From assembly GCA_041390905.1 (NCBI GenBank), contig JAWKPA010000012.1, positions 2,604,001 through 2,668,000 of the forward strand: 64,000 nt of DNA, in the 5' to 3' direction. The notes beneath the pieces are model-generated. The model did no database searches and was not told the origin of the DNA. It worked only from the letters and a program-made list of their open reading frames with translations. A program made the position numbers and the translations under genes. Positions within the stretch are counted from its first letter, which is position 1; every line of letters starts with the position of its first letter. Positions 16,712 through 23,544 of the stretch are shown piece by piece. Source of the DNA: JACKCD01 sp041390905. GTDB lineage: Bacteria; Chloroflexota; Anaerolineae; Promineifilales; Promineifilaceae.

Positions 16712-17645
16712 GTTTCCGAACCCAGGCCAAATTTTGCTCAAAAATGGTGCGTTCGATGGTGACAAGCTGCTCCGGGGAGAGGTCATCGGGGTTCAGCAGG
16801 GCGTGATTGTCGTGGAAGGGTGGGGCAGCAAAGCGGAAGCTGCCGCACCCCAGTTGGTTGAGGCCAACGGCGGTGATGCGGTCAGGCTGGATGGGGGCTG
16901 AATAGCCCCAGGAGTTCTCGAAGACGATGTTGGTGCAGCCGGCCGTCAGCAGCCGCCGGGTTATGTCAACGATGGGCAAATAGCCGGTGCCGATGGGGAC
17001 ACCAAGCACGGTTAAACGGCCGTTTTCCCCATCCTGCGGCCGAATCATGACGTGGTCTTTGAGGTGGGCCGAGCGTGACCAGGGGGCCATGTGGGTGAGT
17101 GCGTCGAGCGGGTCTTCGAGTACCATCATCGAGTTGCCGTAGTCGTAGAGGGCGGCGATGTGGGGGTGGTTAACGGCCGTTAAAATCCGGGCAATCTCCG
17201 CCCCGGTCATCTTTTCGTGGTTTTCCAGCATGATGGTGATGTTGTGGGCGGCGGCGTGGGGGGAAACGGCCGTTAAATCCCGAATCGTCCATTCCACCTG
17301 CGCCTCCGGCTCGGCATCATAGCGGGTGTAGGTACGCAGCTTTTGCGCCCCCACCGCCTGCGCCACCCCCAGCAGCGTTCGCAAATGGTCAGGATCCGTG
17401 CCGCTGGTGTCCAGGTCACACAGCAGCCCTCGCTGTTCCAATCGCGCCCGAATCTGGGCAAAGCGGGCTGGCTCCATGCTGCCCAAATCCCGGTAATTTG
17501 GCCCATTGGCGCTCAGGCACACGCCGTCAAAGCCATGATCGGCGGCCAAATCAATCAGCGCTAGGGCATCAAACCCCGGCACGTGGCGCAGGTGGAAGCG
17601 CAGGCTGTAGCTGTGGAGGTAAAGCGTAAAGGGTAATTGCGTCAT
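16686..17645 (-). CDS. Sugar phosphate isomerase/epimerase-like TIM-barrel protein
   Basis: 319 residues of the xylose isomerase-like (AP endonuclease family 2) fold. It shows ALIDLAADHGFDGVCLS near the start, a central metal Glu in TIMLENHEKMTG, an Asp in IAALYDYGNSM, His in AHLKDHVM and a final Glu in NIVFENSWGYS. These match a divalent-metal site used by hexulose or inosose isomerases and dehydratases. The exact substrate is not determinable. It leads the minus-strand group with the MFS permease and the glycosidase, so a carbohydrate role is likely. Confidence 0.82.
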   Translation of the reverse strand: MTQLPFTLYLHSYSLRFHLRHVPGFDALALIDLAADHGFDGVCLSANGPNYRDLGSMEPARFAQIRARLEQRGLLCDLDTSGTDPDHLRTLLGVAQAVGAQKLRTYTRYDAEPEAQVEWTIRDLTAVSPHAAAHNITIMLENHEKMTGAEIARILTAVNHPHIAALYDYGNSMMVLEDPLDALTHMAPWSRSAHLKDHVMIRPQDGENGRLTVLGVPIGTGYLPIVDITRRLLTAGCTNIVFENSWGYSAPIQPDRITAVGLNQLGCGSFRFAAPPFHDNHALLNPDDLSPEQLVTIERTIFEQNLAWVRKQLSVIGKQ

Positions 17646-17761
17646 GGGCTGGTATTAGACATCAAATAGCTGGGCAGTCAAGGCGATTGGGGTTGGGAAA
17701 ACGGCCGTTGCCCAGCCCATAGCCCTATGCTATCCTCCGCAAAACATTTGGAGCAAAAAAG

Positions 17762-18688
17762 ATGACTGAGTATGCTCGGTTTCGTTTAGCGGCGGTGCAA
17801 GCCGCCCCCGTCTATTTTGATCGAGAAGCCTCTACAAGAAAAGCGTGTGATCTTATTCGCCAGGCAGGTGCAAAAGGGGCGACTCTGGCCGCTTTTAGCG
17901 AAACGTGGCTGCCTGGTTATCCTTTTTTTGTCTGGCTCAACATCCCCGATTTTGCCTTGCTCACAAAGATTCGCGCCGATTATTTGGCAAATGCGGTGGA
18001 AATCCCCAGCGCGACGACTGAGCAGCTATGTGAGGCGGCGCGTGAAGCCAATGTGGATGTGGTGATTGGTGTGGCGGAACGAGATCGCCAAACGCAAGGC
18101 ACGGTCTATTGTACGCTGCTGTTTATCTCCAACGAAGGCCGCATTCTTGGCCGCCATCGTAAATTAAAGCCGACTGATTTGGAGCGCACGGCTTGGGGGG
18201 AGGGAGATGGCACGGGGCTGGTGGTCTATGAACGGCCGTTTGGCCGTCTGAGCGGTCTGAACTGCTGGGAGCACAACATGGTGCTGCCTGGGTATGCCCT
18301 GATGGCGCAAGGGACACAAATTCATGTTGCTGCCTGGCCCGGCACAAGCTCCTCGCGTCATCTCTTTCTGTCCCAAGCCTTCGCCTCACAGTCGGCTGCC
18401 TATGTCATTGATGTAGGCGCACTTTGTGCGGCCAAAGATTTGCCCCCAGACTATCGGCATTTGGACAGACCGATGGCCGGTCACAGCCACATTGTAGATC
18501 CATTTGGTGAAGTCGTTGCTGGCCCGGCCGAAGGGGAGATGATTTTGTTGGCAGACGGCTCAACAGAGCAAATTTTTGCAGCAAAGGCTGATTGTGATAT
18601 TGCCGGTCATTATTCACGACCAGACATTTTTCAACTGCACATCAACCGCACCCCTTTGCCTCGTTTGGTCGAGATAACCATGCGCTAG
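17762..18688 (+). CDS. Nitrilase-superfamily carbon-nitrogen hydrolase
   Basis: 308 residues with the full Glu-Lys-Cys triad in family contexts: AAFSETWLPGYPFFVW (Glu about 43), GRHRKLKPTDLERTAWGEGDGTG (Lys about 130) and LSGLNCWEHNMVLPGYALM (Cys about 164). The W-E-H after the Cys and the L-E-R-x-x-W-G-x-G-D-G stretch place it with branch 1 nitrilases, including aliphatic nitrilases and cyanide dihydratases, rather than amidases. It converts nitriles to carboxylates plus ammonia in that branch. It is monocistronic with a TTTGGAG site before ATG 17762. A 700-bp repeat-filled region follows. Confidence 0.9.
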   Translation: MTEYARFRLAAVQAAPVYFDREASTRKACDLIRQAGAKGATLAAFSETWLPGYPFFVWLNIPDFALLTKIRADYLANAVEIPSATTEQLCEAAREANVDVVIGVAERDRQTQGTVYCTLLFISNEGRILGRHRKLKPTDLERTAWGEGDGTGLVVYERPFGRLSGLNCWEHNMVLPGYALMAQGTQIHVAAWPGTSSSRHLFLSQAFASQSAAYVIDVGALCAAKDLPPDYRHLDRPMAGHSHIVDPFGEVVAGPAEGEMILLADGSTEQIFAAKADCDIAGHYSRPDIFQLHINRTPLPRLVEITMR

Positions 18689-18782
18689 TTCGTGCGATTT
18701 ATATGTCACGCTCTTGGGCAAGGGAGGCAATGGCAGCTTTAGACTGTCGTTTCCACGATTTGTCTTTGGTGTAACTTTCTAC

Positions 18783-18940
18783 GGATCATCACTGAATAGT
18801 GTGCTTGACAACAGGTACAAGTGGCAAGTTACAAGTCGCAAGTGGCTGTTGGCAGAGGTGACTTGTTACTTGCAACCTGTTACTTGTTCCGAAACACAAT
18901 GCTGCTGCTTCTGAGCCACACACTATTTGCTAAAGACCCC
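18783..18940. mobile_element. Family C MITE-like element, copy 1 (forward)
   Basis: A 158-bp element starting GGATCATCACTGAATAGTGTG and ending CACACTATTTGCTAAAGACCC. The ends carry an inverted AATAGTGTG/CACACTATT, and the middle has GTACAAGTGGCAAGTTACAAG arms. Full-length relatives lie at 31914-32071 (same orientation), 22841-22996 and 41939-42095 (inverted). It encodes no protein, consistent with a non-autonomous element or a hairpin repeat. Confidence 0.75.
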
Positions 18941-19109
18941 TTTCTACAAACGTAGCCAGATCTTTATCACGGAGGGGCATGTCCATTGTAAAGGCATACC
19001 AGGCTGGGTCTCTAAGCATGTAAAATGAGCCGTTTTCGGAATCAAAGTCAGCAAAATTTTTAGCAAATGGCTCATTAGCATAATATGCCGTCAATGAACC
19101 AGTTTTCGG
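18930..19109 (-). pseudogene. 5'-truncated gene remnant
   Basis: A 59-codon open stretch on the minus strand that reads like coding sequence: NEPFAKNFADFDSENGSFYM, DPAWYAFTMDMPLRDKD, then LATFVERGL and TAG. It has no good start codon and is cut at its 5' end next to the hairpin at 19119-19199. Its stop falls inside the family C element. The composition and the absence of internal stops suggest the C-terminal piece of a lost gene. Family not recognised. Confidence 0.5.
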
Positions 19110-19118
19110 TCAAAGCAT

Positions 19119-19199
19119 GTCATTTCGACGAGTCTTCGAGGAGAAATCCCGCTCCTTTTGCTAATAGGAATGGGATTTCTCGGAAGACCTCGAAATGAC
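19119..19199. repeat. Long imperfect inverted repeat (GTCATTTCG...CGAAATGAC)
   Basis: GTCATTTCGACGAG-TCTTCG-AGGAGAAATCCC is mirrored by GGGATTTCTCGG-AAGACCTCGAAATGAC around a 21-bp loop. It is a stable hairpin of the dispersed-repeat type at the broken edge of the gene remnant. The remaining sequence to 19387 shows no gene that I can support. Confidence 0.75.
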
Positions 19200-19387
19200 A
19201 CCTGTATAGTGACCAAAGATATTAACTGGAGCAAATCAGATTATGGGTGGTTGCCAAAGCGGGTTAACCTTGCTAACCTAATTGAGTAGATCAAAAACAG
19301 TTGGGCTTGCGCTGATCTGGTGGCTAAAGCTCGCTGATAATTGGCCGAAGAGCGACAATTGGAATCGTCGGCTGTAAAGGATGAAGG

Positions 19388-20566
19388 ATGCAGAAGCAGC
19401 GTATTTATTTGGATAATGGGGCATCAACCCGGCTTGACCCGGAGGTGTTGCAGGCAATGCTGCCGTTTTGGACAGAAACCTATGGCAATCCGTCCTCGCA
19501 CCACGCTTTTGGGCGGGAGGCGGAGCAAGGGCTGGAGACGGCACGGGCAACGGTGGCCGAGCTGTTGGGCACGGCCACGCCGGCCGAAATTGTGTTTACG
19601 GGGTGCGGCTCGGAAAGCGATAATCTGGCGGTGCGGGGGGCGATGTGGGCAGCGCGAGCGAATGGCACAGGCAACCATTTGATTACAAGCTGTATTGAAC
19701 ACAGCGCGGTGGGACAAACGGCCGTTTCCCTCCACACCCACCACGGCTTCGACCTCACCATTTTGCCCGTAGACCACAGCGGCCAGGTACGGCCGGCCGA
19801 CCTTGAAGCCGCCATCCGTCCCGACACCGTGCTGGTCAGCATCATGGCCGCCAACAACGAGATTGGCACCCTGCAGCCCATAGACGAACTGGGAGCCATC
19901 GCCCACGCCCACGGCGCATTGTTCCACACCGACGCCGTGCAGGCGGTGGCGGTGCAGCGATGGCAGCTTGCCCAACAGCCAATTGATTTGTTAAGCGTTG
20001 CCCCGCACAAATTTTATGGCCCCAAAGGGGTGGGAATGCTCTATGTGCGGCAGGGGGTGGAACTACAGCCGGAATTGACGGGCGGCAGCCATGAAAACGG
20101 GCTGCGGGCTGGCACGGTCAACGTGCCGTTTGCCGTGGGTGCGGCCAAGGCGTTGGAATTGGCAATGGCCGATTTGCCGGAAACGGTGGCACATTACCAA
20201 AAGCTGCGGGATCGGCTGATTGAGGGGGTGTTAACGGCCGTTCCCGACGGTGCCATCCTGACAGGCCACCCCACCAATCGCCTGCCCCACAACGCCAGCT
20301 TCGCCTTCCGCCATCTCAGCGGCAACGATTTGCTCATGCACCTGGACACGGCCGGGATTGCCGCCAGCAGCGGCTCGGCCTGCAAAAGTGGCGACCCCAA
20401 GCCATCGGCGGTGCTGCAAGCAGTGGGGCTGGGGCGCGAATGGACAAAAGGTGGGCTGCGGCTGACGGTCGGGCGACACAACACGATGGACGAAATTGAA
20501 CAGGTGGTGGCAACCATCCCCCACCTGGTTGCTAAACTGCAAAAAATTCATTTGATGTTTGCATAA
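19388..20566 (+). CDS. Cysteine desulfurase (NifS/IscS family)
   Basis: 392 residues of the class V aminotransferase fold. It opens YLDNGASTRLDPEVLQAM. The PLP-Lys is in SVAPHKFYGPKGVGMLYV (Lys about 205), and the persulfide Cys is in AASSGSACKSGDPKPS (Cys about 332). It removes sulfur from Cys and passes it on as persulfide. The next gene, 225 bp downstream, is the tRNA thiolase MnmA, a known sulfur acceptor of IscS-type enzymes, so supply of sulfur to tRNA is the likely role here. No iron-sulfur assembly gene is next to it. Confidence 0.93.
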   Translation: MQKQRIYLDNGASTRLDPEVLQAMLPFWTETYGNPSSHHAFGREAEQGLETARATVAELLGTATPAEIVFTGCGSESDNLAVRGAMWAARANGTGNHLITSCIEHSAVGQTAVSLHTHHGFDLTILPVDHSGQVRPADLEAAIRPDTVLVSIMAANNEIGTLQPIDELGAIAHAHGALFHTDAVQAVAVQRWQLAQQPIDLLSVAPHKFYGPKGVGMLYVRQGVELQPELTGGSHENGLRAGTVNVPFAVGAAKALELAMADLPETVAHYQKLRDRLIEGVLTAVPDGAILTGHPTNRLPHNASFAFRHLSGNDLLMHLDTAGIAASSGSACKSGDPKPSAVLQAVGLGREWTKGGLRLTVGRHNTMDEIEQVVATIPHLVAKLQKIHLMFA

Positions 20567-20610
20567 GAAGTGAGACTGAGAGATTGAGAGATTGAGAGAT
20601 TGAGAGACTA
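20567..20610. repeat. Tandem GAGATTGA repeat (family A variant)
   Basis: Units of AGATTGAGAG repeat about four times directly after the cysteine desulfurase stop. The complementary TCTCCTAATCTCC arms appear at 20726-20782, so the family D element at 20611-20703 sits nested between the arms of a larger hairpin. Confidence 0.65.
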
Positions 20611-20703
20611 AGGAATGGAAATTAAATAACTTGCCCATTTAGAAGTTCAACTTCTTCTGAGAAGTTGAACTTCTTGCGTAACTTATTTTAATCCTCGTTC
20701 CTA
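20611..20703. mobile_element. Family D MITE-like element, copy 1
   Basis: A 93-bp element from AGGAATGGAAATTAAATAAC to AATCCTCGTTCCTA, with imperfect terminal inverted repeats and the central AGAAGTTCAACTTCT palindrome (20641-20674). A second full copy lies inverted at 60578-60669. The core alone is at 13311. Confidence 0.75.
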
Positions 20704-20791
20704 AGAGATTGAGAGACTGAGAATAGTCTCCTGGTCTCTTAGTCTCCCAGTCTCCTAATCTCCTAATCTCCCAGTCTCCCTAAAAAAACAC

Positions 20792-21940
20792 GTGACACCT
20801 TTAAACAACAACCCCCAGCGCGTCGTTGTGGCAATGAGCGGTGGGGTGGACAGTTCGGTGGCGGCGGCGCTGCTGGTAGAACAGGGATACGAGGTTATCG
20901 GCATGATGATGCGGCTGTGGAGCGAGCCGGGCATGGGGGATCAACCGGCCATGAACCGCTGCTGCACGCCAGACCAAATGGCGGATGCGCGGCGGGTTGC
21001 CAACCAGTTGGGCATCCCGTTCTATGTGCTGGATGTCAAGGATTATTTCCGCCACAGCATCGTCCAGTTTTTTATTGAGGAACATGAGCAGGGGCGCACT
21101 CCCAACCCGTGCATCGAGTGCAACCGGCAAATTCGCTTTACCTATTTGTTGCAGCAGGCGTTGGCACTGGATGCCGACTTTTTGGCGACGGGTCATTATG
21201 CGCGGGTGGTGAAAACGGCCGTTAATTACCAACTTCAGCAAGGCACTGACCCGGCCAAAGACCAATCCTACGTGCTCCACATGCTAACCCAGCAGCAGTT
21301 AGCTCACGTGTTGTTTCCCGTTGGTGAATACACGAAAAACGAGGTGCGCGAATTGGCGCGGCGGTTTGGCCTGCCGGTGGCCTCGAAGCAGGAAAGCCAG
21401 GATTTGTGCTTTTTGGGCGACAACGACTACCGCCGATTTTTGCGCGACTACAGCCAGCGGGCAGCGCAGCCGGGAGAGATTGTGGATGAAAACGGCCGTT
21501 TTCTCGGCCACCACACCGGACTCCCCTTCTACACCATCGGCCAGCGCAAAGGGCTGGGCATCTCATCAGCCGAGCCGCTCTATGTGGTTGCCAAGGACAC
21601 CCGGCGCAATGCCCTGGTGGTAGGGCCACGCGAACGGCTGGGGCAGCAGCGGCTGCGCGTGCGCGATGTCAACTGGATTGCTGGCACAGCCCCGGCTGAA
21701 CCAATTCAAGCCGCTGTCAAAATTCGCTACAAGGCGGCCGGCGCACTTGCTACGGTAACGGCATTGCCCAACCAGAAAGCCACCGTCACCTTTGCCGAGC
21801 CGGTTTTTGGCATTACGCCGGGGCAAGGTGCCGTCTTTTTTGACGGAACAATCTGTTTAGGTGGCGGCATCATTGCCGATTACGAGCAGGATGGCACGGG
21901 CGACACCCAGGCCATCCCCCTCACCTTGCGTGTCTCATGA
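20792..21940 (+). CDS. mnmA: tRNA-specific 2-thiouridylase MnmA
   Basis: 382 residues from a GTG start. It has the PP-loop VAMSGGVDSSVAAALL (about 10-25), first catalytic Cys in NPCIECNRQIRF (about 108), TGHYARV, SYVLHML, the second Cys in SKQESQDLCFLGDNDY (about 206) and a C-terminal beta domain. It thiolates U34 of tRNA for Glu, Gln and Lys using ATP and persulfide sulfur. The cysteine desulfurase directly upstream is the likely donor. The 3' end overlaps the next gene by 4 bp (ATGA). An AACGGCCGTT copy encodes ENGRF inside a variable loop. Confidence 0.96.
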   Translation: MTPLNNNPQRVVVAMSGGVDSSVAAALLVEQGYEVIGMMMRLWSEPGMGDQPAMNRCCTPDQMADARRVANQLGIPFYVLDVKDYFRHSIVQFFIEEHEQGRTPNPCIECNRQIRFTYLLQQALALDADFLATGHYARVVKTAVNYQLQQGTDPAKDQSYVLHMLTQQQLAHVLFPVGEYTKNEVRELARRFGLPVASKQESQDLCFLGDNDYRRFLRDYSQRAAQPGEIVDENGRFLGHHTGLPFYTIGQRKGLGISSAEPLYVVAKDTRRNALVVGPRERLGQQRLRVRDVNWIAGTAPAEPIQAAVKIRYKAAGALATVTALPNQKATVTFAEPVFGITPGQGAVFFDGTICLGGGIIADYEQDGTGDTQAIPLTLRVS

Positions 21941-22221
21941 GTACCCTTGCTTCCAGTGTTGTTCTTGGCTTTTTGCTTGCCACCGCCTACGGCTCTGGCT
22001 TTCATTTGCTGCTGGGCGGCCCTGCCCGGCGCATTTTGCTCTACATCCTGGCCGCCTGGATTGGGTTTGCTCTGGGTCACGTCGTCGGCGATTTACTCAA
22101 CGTTGAAGTACTCAAATTAGGCGTCTTACATCTGTTTAGTGCCAGCCTGGGGGCGTGGATCGCCCTTATTGCCAGTTGGTGGCTGGCCGGCCATGAGCAA
22201 ATTGACGAAAACGCCGAATAG
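21937..22221 (+). CDS. Small membrane protein, function unknown
   Basis: 94 residues with three hydrophobic segments (about 5-22, 26-47 and 58-83) and a short charged tail HEQIDENAE. The start overlaps the mnmA stop by 4 bp, so it is translationally coupled to it. No family motif is recognised. A link with tRNA modification is only positional. Confidence 0.65.
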   Translation: MSTLASSVVLGFLLATAYGSGFHLLLGGPARRILLYILAAWIGFALGHVVGDLLNVEVLKLGVLHLFSASLGAWIALIASWWLAGHEQIDENAE

Positions 22222-22234
22222 ACAGCGTGAATTT

Positions 22235-22263
22235 TTGAATCCCTTAATTTTTGATGTTATACT
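22235..22263 (+). promoter_or_regulatory. Putative sigma70-type promoter
   Basis: TTGAAT (22235-22240), 17-bp spacer, TATACT (22258-22263). The predicted start of transcription is about 14 bp before ATG 22284. It marks the membrane-protein gene downstream as its own transcription unit. Confidence 0.6.
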
Positions 22264-22283
22264 CTATCCGTTAAGATAAGCGC

Positions 22284-22724
22284 ATGAATACTGACATAAC
22301 TAACTATCAAGCAAACCGAAAAAAAGCAGTTCCTACCCTTTACATTGTTCTGGGCGTTGTGGGCATTTTGCTCCTTGTTGGTCTGTTTATTTGGGGCATG
22401 TTGTGGCTGGCAAGTAACCGTGGCCCGGAGCTGGAAGCTATCCGCGATATTGTCATCATTGCCCTGGCTTTGGAATCCTGCATTTTTGGTGTTGCTTTTA
22501 TTCTGCTTCTCATTATGGTGATCCGGCTCATCAATATGATTGAGTTTGAGATCAAGCCAATCTTGCAAAAAACAAATGAAACCGTTGGCACCATTCGCGG
22601 CACCACGCAGTTTGTGTCGCAAAATGTGGTGAAGCCTGTCACCAAGGCCAGCAGCTATGTGGCTGGTGCTCGGCGCGGTCTAGCGGTGCTGTTTGGCAAC
22701 CCCCGTCGCAATTTGCACGATTAA
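22284..22724 (+). CDS. Two-helix membrane protein, function unknown
   Basis: 146 residues. Two strong hydrophobic helices (about 17-40 and 56-80) are followed by a cytoplasmic-looking tail with a possible amphipathic helix (IEFEIKPILQKTNETVG) and a basic end (GARRGLAVLFGNPRRNL). There is a promoter just upstream. The next gene is a YtxH-type protein with a similar stress/envelope flavour. No catalytic motif is seen. Confidence 0.65.
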   Translation: MNTDITNYQANRKKAVPTLYIVLGVVGILLLVGLFIWGMLWLASNRGPELEAIRDIVIIALALESCIFGVAFILLLIMVIRLINMIEFEIKPILQKTNETVGTIRGTTQFVSQNVVKPVTKASSYVAGARRGLAVLFGNPRRNLHD

Positions 22725-22840
22725 AAATTATCTAAGAAATCAGTTAGTTTTCTGTTTTTTCGCAGCGGGCTGTGGACAATTCAGGTTGTCTGTGGGCTGG
22801 AAAACGGCCGTTTTTGCTCGCAGCAAATAAAACAATTCCA

Positions 22841-22996
22841 GGTCTTCATTAAATGGTGTACTGTACAGAAGCATTGGCATCCTGTTTTGTAACAAATAAC
22901 AAGTGGCAAGTAACAAGTTATCTCTGCCAACAGCCACCTGCAACTTGTAACTTGCCACTTGCAGCGGTTATCAGGAACACTATTCAGTGATGAACC
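22841..22996. mobile_element. Family C MITE-like element, copy 2 (inverted)
   Basis: A 156-bp element from GGTCTTCATTAAATGGTGTA to CACTATTCAGTGATGAACC, the reverse complement of the copies at 18783 and 31914. Internal arms are AACAAGTGGCAAGTAACAAG and CTTGTAACTTGCCACTTG. It fills most of the gap before the YtxH gene. An AACGGCCGTT lies 40 bp outside its left end. Confidence 0.75.
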
Positions 22997-23044
22997 ACCA
23001 TTCTGAAGTATATTTGTGGTTGAGTAAGGAGTTTGATAAATATT

Positions 23045-23428
23045 ATGAGCGAGAACAACAACGATCTGGGAGCTTTTTTAGCCGGATTTGTGATTGGTGG
23101 TCTTGTGGGCGCAGCCACGGCCATTATTTTAGCTCCCCAATCCGGGTCTGAGACCCGTTCACAGCTAATGAACCAAGGCCAGGATTTGCGCCACATGAGC
23201 AATGAGCGGCTGCAACAGGTGCGCCAACAGGCTGACGAGGCAACCAAGGACGTTCGTGGCCGAGCCAGTACTGCTTTTGCTGATGCCCGCACCCAGGCGC
23301 AGCAGGTGACGGGGCAGGTGCAGGAGCAGGCACGCATTGTCCTTGATGCAGGCAAGGATCGCGCCGGGCAGGTTCGGAGCCAGATGAACAGCTTTGTGAA
23401 GCGGGAGAATGGTACAGCGACAGAGTAA
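23045..23428 (+). CDS. YtxH domain protein
   Basis: 127 residues from ATG 23045. A TTG at 23033 is a possible alternative and is closer to the TAAGGAG site. The single membrane helix with the YtxH signature GAFLAGFVIGGLVGAATAIILAPQSG-ETR spans about 8-36. The rest is a Gln- and Ala-rich amphipathic helix of about 85 residues resembling a coiled coil. YtxH proteins are small general-stress envelope proteins of unknown mechanism. A clear hairpin terminator follows. Confidence 0.82.
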   Translation: MSENNNDLGAFLAGFVIGGLVGAATAIILAPQSGSETRSQLMNQGQDLRHMSNERLQQVRQQADEATKDVRGRASTAFADARTQAQQVTGQVQEQARIVLDAGKDRAGQVRSQMNSFVKRENGTATE

Positions 23429-23493
23429 CGTCTTGGGGTTGCCTTTCTTGTTGTTAGCTTTTTAATGCAGTAACATCTGTATCCTTAAGAATG

Positions 23494-23531
23494 AAACAGG
23501 CGCATCCGTCCCAGGGTACGCCTGTTTTTTG
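23494..23531 (+). terminator. Rho-independent terminator
   Basis: AAACAGGCG (23494-23502) pairs with CGCCTGTTT (23519-23527) and is followed by a T-run. It lies after the YtxH gene and ends 14 bp before the rel ATG. Because the stem overlaps any upstream start, it also supports ATG 23545 for rel. Confidence 0.8.
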
Positions 23532-23544
23532 TTGGGGGAACATC

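Noticed and set aside
20567..20790. Regular GAGATTGA repeats considered as a CRISPR array
   Set aside because: Units are short, contiguous and lack unique spacers; they are part of the family A hairpin. No cas gene is in the window.
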